64,000 nucleotides of DNA from Paraburkholderia xenovorans LB400. Its GTDB lineage: Bacteria > Pseudomonadota > Gammaproteobacteria > Burkholderiales > Burkholderiaceae. Each line of letters opens with the position of its first letter. Positions within the stretch are counted from its first letter, which is position 1. Position numbers and translations under genes: made by a program. Below are positions 58,944-64,000 of the stretch, piece after piece. The notes beneath the pieces were generated by a model. It had not been told where the DNA came from. It ran no database searches and was given only the letters and a program-made list of their open reading frames with translations. The DNA is taken from positions 3,534,001 through 3,598,000 of the forward strand of contig NC_007951.1 of NCBI RefSeq assembly GCF_000013645.1, written 5' to 3'.

Positions 58944-61130
58944 ATGTCGGGGAAACAGCCGGTCGAGGTGCTGCTTCGCCCAGCGGTGGAGCTATATACC
59001 GTCGCGGCGTGTGCGGGCGCCGCGTTTCTGTCCCTGGTGGCCCCGTGGTCGCTCGCGCTGAGCCCCGCCATGGGTGTCGGCAGCGCGTTGGCGTTCGGGG
59101 CCTATGGCGCGATCCGCTACCGCGATGCCCGCGTCATCCTGCGCTACCGGCGCAACATCCGCCGCCTGCCGCGCTACGTGATGACCAGCAAGGACGTGCC
59201 GGTCAGCCAGCAACGTCTGTTTGTGGGGCGCGGCTTTTTGTGGGAGCAGAAACACACCCATAGGCTCATGCAGACATACCGGCCGGAGTTTCGGCGCTAC
59301 GTCGAGCCGACGCCGGCCTACCGACTGACGCGGCGCCTGGAGGAACGGCTGGAGTTCGCGCGGTTCCCGCTTTCCCGGCTGCCGAAACTCACCGGCTGGG
59401 ACGTGCCTTTCAACCCAGTGCGCCCGCTGCCGCCCGTGGGCGGACTGCCTCGGCTGCACGGCATCGAACCCGAGGAGGTGGACGTCAGCCTGCCGCTCGG
59501 CGAGCGCGTCGGGCACTCATTGGTCTTGGGGACAACCCGCGTGGGCAAGACGCGGCTGGCCGAACTGTTCGTGACCCAGGACATCCGGCGAAAGAACGCG
59601 GCGGGAGAGCACGAGGTCGTGATCGTCATCGACCCCAAAGGGGATGCCGATCTGCTGAAGCGGATGTACGTCGAGGCGCAACGCGCGGGCCGCGAGGGCG
59701 AGTTCTATGTCTTCCATTTGGGCTGGCCGGACATTTCCGCCCGCTACAACGCCGTGGGGCGCTTTGGACGTATCAGCGAGGTGGCGACCCGCATTGCAGG
59801 GCAACTCTCCGGTGAAGGCAACTCGGCGGCTTTCAGGGAATTTGCCTGGCGCTTCGTCAACATCATCGCCCGCGCCTTGGTGGAACTGGGGCAGCGTCCG
59901 GACTACATGCTGATCCAGCGGCATGTCATCAACATCGACGCGCTGTTCATCGAGTACGCCCAGCACTACTTCGCCAAGACGGAGCCGAAAGCCTGGGAGG
60001 TGATCGTCCAGATCGAGGCCAAGCTCAACGAGAAGAACATCCCGCGCAACATGATCGGGCGCGAGAAGCGCGTGGTGGCGCTGGAGCAGTACCTGTCCCA
60101 AGCCCGCAACTACGACCCTGTGCTGGACGGTTTGCGCTCTGCCGTGCGGTACGACAAGACGTATTTCGACAAGATCGTCGCCAGCCTCTTGCCTCTGCTG
60201 GAAAAACTCACGAGCGGCAAGATCGCGCAGCTCCTGGCCCCGAACTATTCCGACCTGGCCGACCCGCGCCCGATCTTCGATTGGATGCAGGTCATTAGGA
60301 AGCGGGCCATCGTCTATGTGGGCCTGGACGCGCTGTCCGATGCCGAGGTCGCCGCAGCGGTCGGCAACTCGATGTTCAGCGATCTCGTCTCGGTCGCAGG
60401 CCATATCTACAAGCACGGGATCGACGATGGCCTGCCGGGCGCTTCGGCCGGCGCGCGCGTGCCGATCAACGTCCATGCCGATGAGTTCAACGAGTTGATG
60501 GGTGACGAGTTCATTCCGCTGATCAACAAAGGTGGTGGCGCCGGGCTGCAAGTCACCGCGTACACGCAGACCCTCTCGGACATTGAGGCCCGCATTGGCA
60601 ACCGCGCCAAGGCCGGTCAGGTCATCGGCAACTTCAACAACCTGTTCATGCTGCGCGTGCGCGAGACCGCGACCGCTGAACTGCTGACCCGGCAACTACC
60701 GAAGGTCGAGGTTTATACGACCACCATCGTCAGCGGCGCGACCGACAGCTCGGACATTCGCGGGGCGACGGATTTCACGTCCAACACTCAGGACCGCATC
60801 AGCATGTCCAGCGTGCCGATGATCGAGCCGTCGCACATCGTCGGCTTGCCCAAGGGCCAGTGTTTTGCATTGTTGCAGGGCGGCCAACTTTGGAAGGTTC
60901 GCATGCCGCTGCCGGCACCGGACCCCGATGAGGTCATGCCACAGGATCTGCAACAACTCGCGGGCTACATGCGCCAGAGCTACAGCGAGGCCACGCAGTG
61001 GTGGGAGTTCACCAGCTCCCCGGCGCTGCAGGACGGGGCCTTGCCCGACGACCTGCTGGATGATGCTGCTGCGGTCGAACCTGGCCTTGTGGCCACCGAC
61101 GACAGCGCCGGCAACGAGGCCTCGCCATGA
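58944..61130 (+). CDS. traD: conjugative coupling factor TraD (type IV coupling ATPase)
   Basis: 728 residues. Two N-terminal membrane segments (VAACAGAAFLSLVAPWSLAL, MGVGSALAFGAYGAI) precede a cytoplasmic ATPase with Walker A SLVLGTTRVGKTRLAELFV, VVIVIDPKGDADLLKRM, and later VPINVHADEFNELMGDEFIP (Walker B-like) and LQVTAYTQTLSDIEARIGNR. This is the SXT/TOL-type (TIGR03743) coupling protein that brings the relaxosome to the secretion channel. It overlaps the next gene by ATGA. Confidence 0.94.
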   Translation: MSGKQPVEVLLRPAVELYTVAACAGAAFLSLVAPWSLALSPAMGVGSALAFGAYGAIRYRDARVILRYRRNIRRLPRYVMTSKDVPVSQQRLFVGRGFLWEQKHTHRLMQTYRPEFRRYVEPTPAYRLTRRLEERLEFARFPLSRLPKLTGWDVPFNPVRPLPPVGGLPRLHGIEPEEVDVSLPLGERVGHSLVLGTTRVGKTRLAELFVTQDIRRKNAAGEHEVVIVIDPKGDADLLKRMYVEAQRAGREGEFYVFHLGWPDISARYNAVGRFGRISEVATRIAGQLSGEGNSAAFREFAWRFVNIIARALVELGQRPDYMLIQRHVINIDALFIEYAQHYFAKTEPKAWEVIVQIEAKLNEKNIPRNMIGREKRVVALEQYLSQARNYDPVLDGLRSAVRYDKTYFDKIVASLLPLLEKLTSGKIAQLLAPNYSDLADPRPIFDWMQVIRKRAIVYVGLDALSDAEVAAAVGNSMFSDLVSVAGHIYKHGIDDGLPGASAGARVPINVHADEFNELMGDEFIPLINKGGGAGLQVTAYTQTLSDIEARIGNRAKAGQVIGNFNNLFMLRVRETATAELLTRQLPKVEVYTTTIVSGATDSSDIRGATDFTSNTQDRISMSSVPMIEPSHIVGLPKGQCFALLQGGQLWKVRMPLPAPDPDEVMPQDLQQLAGYMRQSYSEATQWWEFTSSPALQDGALPDDLLDDAAAVEPGLVATDDSAGNEASP

Positions 61131-61876
61131 AGGATGCCGCCTCGACCGCGCAGCGGGAGCAGAACCAGCGCCAAGGCCTGATCGTCGGCACCATCACCTT
61201 GCCGTTCCGGCTGCTCGGGGTGCTGATCGGCTCACTGCTGTTCTCCATCGTCGTGGAATGCGTCGGCATGCACCTGTTCTGGAAGGACCAGGGCTGGCGT
61301 CACTCCCAGCAGATGTTGCAGTACGAGCTGGGGCACCTGTCCAACCACTTCACGCGCAGCGTCGTCGTGCGGGAGCCAGGGCGCACGGCGCATGAGCTGG
61401 TGGACACCGGCTACGAATGGGTATTCGTGCGCTCGGGACTGCTGGAACGCATGAGCCAGACCGCCGAGCGTGCCCGTGCGCCCAGCCACGGGCAGACGCG
61501 CAACTTCCGCTATTACATCAGCCAGGTCTATGTCTGGACCGAGAGCTACCTGATCGCCGCGGCCTTCACGACGCTGACCTTCCTTGTGCGCCTGCTGGTC
61601 CTTGTGCTCACGTTGCCGCTGATCTCCACTGCGGCGTTCGTCGGCCTGATCGACGGCTTGGTGCGCAGGGACGTGCGCCGGTTCGGCGCGGGCCGCGAAT
61701 CGGGTTTCATCTACCACCGTGCGAAAGCCAGCCTGATGCCCATAGCCGTTCTGCCCTGGGTCACGTACCTGGCCTTGCCGATCTCGGTACACCCATTACT
61801 GATCCTCTTGCCGAGCGCCGCCTTGCTGGGACTGGCGGTGTCTCTGACTGCGGGGAGCTTCAAAAAGTACCTGTGA
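61127..61876 (+). CDS. TIGR03747 family ICE membrane protein
   Basis: 249 residues with about four hydrophobic segments (LLGVLIGSLLFSIVVECVGM; FTTLTFLVRLLVLVLTLPLI). FVGLIDGLVRRDVRRFGAGR, then ESGFIYHRAK, is a family hallmark. It is an inner-membrane part of the G-type transfer apparatus, coupled to traD. Confidence 0.87.
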   Translation: MKDAASTAQREQNQRQGLIVGTITLPFRLLGVLIGSLLFSIVVECVGMHLFWKDQGWRHSQQMLQYELGHLSNHFTRSVVVREPGRTAHELVDTGYEWVFVRSGLLERMSQTAERARAPSHGQTRNFRYYISQVYVWTESYLIAAAFTTLTFLVRLLVLVLTLPLISTAAFVGLIDGLVRRDVRRFGAGRESGFIYHRAKASLMPIAVLPWVTYLALPISVHPLLILLPSAALLGLAVSLTAGSFKKYL

Positions 61877-61912
61877 GTGCTCGCCACCGGCAGCGCAGGA
61901 AGTAGTCGATGC

Positions 61913-62317
61913 TCAGACCTTCAACCGTGCGTACACCTGTTCCCAGGCCTTTGCAGCACGAACCTGTGCCGCCTCCATTTCGGCCCTGATCAGTTCGGTC
62001 ATCTCGGCGTGGCCGGCTTCGGCTTCCTCCCAGATGAAGTACCTGCGCATCTCGTGCGTCTCGCCGTCCACGAAGACCATCGTCTCGAACAAGAGGGGAT
62101 CGCCGCCTAGCGCGTGGTTGTGGTCCAGGCCGAGAAAAACCGTGGAGATACGGACGTCATCTATCCATGTTTCCGCCACACGCCTGTCGCCTTCCGCCAT
62201 CCACATAGACCACTCAACGAGACTGTCGCACGGCACGGAGCGACGGCCATCGAGCTTGTAGTGCATGAGGCGTGGAGGACGGGGAATAGCCATGCTGAAA
62301 GAGTACCCCAACTCCAT
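61913..62317 (-). CDS. reverse-oriented protein of unknown function within the transfer operon
   Basis: 134 residues (RISTVFLGLDHNHALGGDPL, LFETMVFVDGETHEMRRYFI). It resembles short proteins of phage and ICE origin that I know only as hypotheticals. GGGGAGAGA precedes the ATG at 62317; 62293 is an alternative start. It is the only minus-strand gene in the ICE part of the window and interrupts the otherwise co-directional transfer operon, so it is likely an inserted or independently controlled cargo gene. Confidence 0.65.
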   Translation of the reverse strand: MELGYSFSMAIPRPPRLMHYKLDGRRSVPCDSLVEWSMWMAEGDRRVAETWIDDVRISTVFLGLDHNHALGGDPLLFETMVFVDGETHEMRRYFIWEEAEAGHAEMTELIRAEMEAAQVRAAKAWEQVYARLKV

Positions 62318-62502
62318 TTCTCTCCCCAATCTTCGCCATCGGTCTGCCCGGAGTTCAGCACGGCGCCGATAGGCACTTTCCGGGCCTCGAATCCGTGTCG
62401 AAAGCCCATGAATCCGGTCATCTGCGGGTTCCTATTGTTTGCAGCCTAAAGCAGCGCTGATCTCCACGATCAAGCCATTGCTGATCACACAGGAATGGCG
62501 CG

Positions 62503-62886
62503 ATGGTGGCTTTAACCTGGCTGCGCGCCGCGCATCGCGGCGTGCCCACTTTTCTCGTGATGGCCCTCCTGCTGGGCCAGTCCCCGATGGCGTTGGGCGA
62601 GTCCCCGGCGCAGCGCCAGGAGTTGGTCGCCGCGCTGCGCCAGCTCGACGCGCTGGAGCGCACCGTCGCCGACAGCGCCGCGCATGCCTCCATCCAGCCG
62701 GGCGAACGCTATCACTTCGATTACCCGCGGCTGCTGGCTGATCTAGCGCGTATGCGCGCTGGCATCCAGGCCCACCTTACCCCGTCGCGTGCCCAGCCGC
62801 GCGACACCTCCGAACTGGCCGGCGGCTACCGCACCGAGCGGGCCGTCGAGGGATCGCTGCCGACGACTGTGGAGAACAAGCCATGA
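62503..62886 (+). CDS. RAQPRD family ICE protein (TIGR01690)
   Basis: 127 residues with a signal peptide (PTFLVMALLLGQSPMALGE). The family signature RAQPRDTSELAGGYR is present near residue 100. It is a periplasmic conserved component of the G-type secretion operon. Its stop overlaps the next start (ATGA). The upstream 185 bp, after the reversed gene, may carry a new promoter. Confidence 0.92.
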   Translation: MVALTWLRAAHRGVPTFLVMALLLGQSPMALGESPAQRQELVAALRQLDALERTVADSAAHASIQPGERYHFDYPRLLADLARMRAGIQAHLTPSRAQPRDTSELAGGYRTERAVEGSLPTTVENKP

Positions 62887-63116
62887 ACGGCGCCCAGGTC
62901 TCGGCATTTCAGGCCAACAGCGGCATCGCGCCTTCAGCGATGGCGACCGTCCTGGTCGGCGTCGTGTTCGCGGTCCTGCTCGTCTGGGGCGTCTGGGCCA
63001 TCCGAACGGCCTACGTGGGGTGGTCCGAGAGCCGCCTCAACCAGCGCCAGTTCCTCGGCGTCTGCATCCGCTTCGTCGCGATGTACCTCGTCCTGAGTTT
63101 CTTCCTCCTCTCTTGA
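62883..63116 (+). CDS. TIGR03758 family small ICE membrane protein
   Basis: 77 residues with two hydrophobic segments (ATVLVGVVFAVLLVWGVWAI; LGVCIRFVAMYLVLSFFLLS). Its size, topology and position after the RAQPRD gene match TIGR03758. It is an inner-membrane, pilin-like or VirB3-like small subunit candidate. Confidence 0.88.
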   Translation: MNGAQVSAFQANSGIAPSAMATVLVGVVFAVLLVWGVWAIRTAYVGWSESRLNQRQFLGVCIRFVAMYLVLSFFLLS

Positions 63117-63126
63117 CCTGAAAGGC

Positions 63127-63492
63127 ATGACCATGCAAAACCGCATCCTCAATTCCCGTCTCGCCCAGCGCGCCGCCGTGGCCCTGGGCATCGCCGCGCT
63201 GCCCGCGCTGTCGTTCGCGCAGGGTTTGCCGCAGTTGGAGAACCCGACCCGTGGCACCGGCAACGGCATCATGGAGACGATCCGCAACTACGGCTACGAC
63301 ATCATCATGCTCGTGGCATTGCTGGTTGTGGCGTCGATGTTTATTGGCGTCTGCTACCACGCCTACGGGACCTACGCGGAAATCCACACTGGCCGCAAAA
63401 CCTGGGGCCAATTCGGCCTCACGGTCGCCATCGGCGCAGTGCTGCTCGTGATCGGCATCTGGCTGCTCACCGAAGCCACCGGCATCCTGTAA
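63127..63492 (+). CDS. TIGR03745 family ICE membrane protein (pilin-like)
   Basis: 121 residues. Signal peptide to about PALSFAQG, then two membrane helices (YDIIMLVALLVVASMFIGVC; FGLTVAIGAVLLVIGIWLLT). The layout resembles VirB2/TraA-type conjugative pilins, and the family is TIGR03745 by position and sequence. The second Met (63133) is an equally possible start. Confidence 0.88.
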   Translation: MTMQNRILNSRLAQRAAVALGIAALPALSFAQGLPQLENPTRGTGNGIMETIRNYGYDIIMLVALLVVASMFIGVCYHAYGTYAEIHTGRKTWGQFGLTVAIGAVLLVIGIWLLTEATGIL

Positions 63493-63504
63493 GGCGAGGC
63501 TGGT

Positions 63505-63915
63505 ATGTCCGAGCAGCAGCACGTCCGTGCTGACGGGACGGTCACGTTCCTTCCGCACCGGCTCAACCGCCATCCCGTTGTTGTGCGCGGCCTCACCGCC
63601 GACGAGCTGTGGATCTGCTGCGGCCTGTCCGGCGCCGCCGGCCTGCTGGTCGGTGCGCCGCTGTCCTGGGTGTTCCGCACGATCGCGCTTGCACCCACGT
63701 TCGTCGTGCTGGGCGTGGCCTTCGGCGTGTTCATCGGGGGCGGCATCCTGCGTCGCCTCAAGCGTGGGCGTCCCGACACCTGGCTGTATCGGCAACTCCA
63801 GTGGCGCATCGCCACGCGCCACCCGCTGGTGGCAGGCTGGGTGGGCGGCCATGTACTGATCTCACGCTCCGGCTTCTGGACCACCCGAAGGTCTGCAGCA
63901 AGGGGGTCACGATGA
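63505..63915 (+). CDS. TIGR03750 family conjugal transfer protein
   Basis: 136 residues. VTFLPHRLNRHPVVVRGLTA and DELWICCGLSGAAGLLVGAP, with a second hydrophobic segment (IALAPTFVVLGVAFGVFIGG) and RRLKRGRPDTWLYRQLQWRI, match TIGR03750, a VirB3/TraL-like inner-membrane protein. The stop overlaps the next start by ATGA. Confidence 0.9.
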   Translation: MSEQQHVRADGTVTFLPHRLNRHPVVVRGLTADELWICCGLSGAAGLLVGAPLSWVFRTIALAPTFVVLGVAFGVFIGGGILRRLKRGRPDTWLYRQLQWRIATRHPLVAGWVGGHVLISRSGFWTTRRSAARGSR

Positions 63916-64000
63916 GCCGTTTCAAGAACGAGATCACCCATCTGCAGGCGCACATCAAGACGCTCCGCCTGGGTGCTGGCGCGCTGGTCATCGTCGCCCT
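63912..64000 (+). CDS. TIGR03746 family ICE protein (partial, cut by the window edge)
   Basis: Only the first 29 residues are visible (MSRFKNEITHLQAHIKTLRL, then a hydrophobic stretch). The position after the TIGR03750 gene and the Lys/Arg-flanked membrane anchor fit TIGR03746 (PFL_4703-like), a VirB8/TraE-like subunit. The frame is open at the edge. Confidence 0.75.
   Translation, partial: MSRFKNEITHLQAHIKTLRLGAGALVIVA

Larger units (their letters stand above)
25421..64000. mobile_element. ICEclc/PFGI-1-type integrative conjugative element (partial)
   Basis: From the attR-like repeat to the window edge, nearly every gene belongs to the conserved set of this ICE family. The order is bisR, alpA, parA, shi, parB, bisD, bisC, a TIGR03761 gene, inrR-like, ssb, topB, many orphan genes, then a G-type type IV secretion operon with TraD, RAQPRD and TIGR037xx proteins. 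The gene order at the end with bisR matches the right end of ICEclc. The integrase, relaxase (TraI), remaining VirB4/TraC-type genes, attL and any catabolic or resistance cargo lie outside the window. Confidence 0.92.

Overview
The window is high-GC betaproteobacterial DNA, most likely Paraburkholderia/Burkholderia. Evidence for this is the conserved mltD-gloB-methyltransferase-rnhA-dnaQ-tRNA-Val block, the trehalose otsB-otsA pair and the SCO1/PCu(A)C/CtaG cytochrome oxidase assembly cluster. The window has two parts: chromosome (1 to about 25,420) and the first ~38.6 kb of an integrative and conjugative element (ICE) of the ICEclc/PFGI-1 (pKLC102/SPI-7-like) family (25,421 to the right edge).

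Chromosome, left to right: an MFS transporter; mltD and gloB on the minus strand; a SAM methyltransferase, rnhA and dnaQ on the plus strand; tRNA-Val(CAC); an ABC exporter; two small membrane-protein genes; a family-4 glycosyltransferase; a second ABC exporter; otsA/otsB; the copper/oxidase assembly operon; an ElaA-type acetyltransferase; a TraB/GumN-like protein; and a secreted protein of unknown function. A visibly AT-richer segment (about 22.1-25.0 kb) carries a type II-like restriction-modification pair. It is followed by minus-strand tRNA-Cys(GCA) and tRNA-Gly(GCC).

The ICE starts at a partial copy of the 3' end of tRNA-Gly at 25,421-25,438 (attR-like). Just inside is a strong outward-facing promoter at the position of ICEclc Pcirc. 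Next comes a regulatory module in ICEclc order, bisR, alpA, parA, shi, parB, bisD, bisC, which in ICEclc controls bistable transfer competence. It is followed by the inrR/ssb operon, topB, and a cytosine-C5 methyltransferase. From 38.7 to 55.7 kb lies an unusual series of mostly orphan genes. Many have their own terminator and a structured 5' leader. This stretch also holds a PP-loop (PAPS-reductase-like) gene, an NPPY methyltransferase next to an SNF2-type helicase, and a group IIC-type intron sitting exactly behind a terminator. From 55.8 kb to the edge runs the G-type (GI-type) type IV secretion operon: PilL-N lipoprotein, TIGR03759, transglycosylase, TIGR03765, TraD, TIGR03747, RAQPRD, TIGR03758, TIGR03745, TIGR03750, and the start of TIGR03746. 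The integrase, relaxase and attL are not in the window.

The least explained signals are non-coding. (1) A three-hairpin motif occurs four times upstream of ICE orphan genes, with compensatory base changes in its stems. (2) At least eight ICE genes have a leader hairpin that pairs with or encloses their own Shine-Dalgarno sequence. (3) Three 23-bp GAGCTATCCCC/GGGGATAGCTC-type palindromes flank the inrR-ssb operon. (4) The ICE's outward promoter points at tRNA genes that the insertion may have cut off from their own promoter.

All family names come from reading the translations and motifs by eye; no database search was run.
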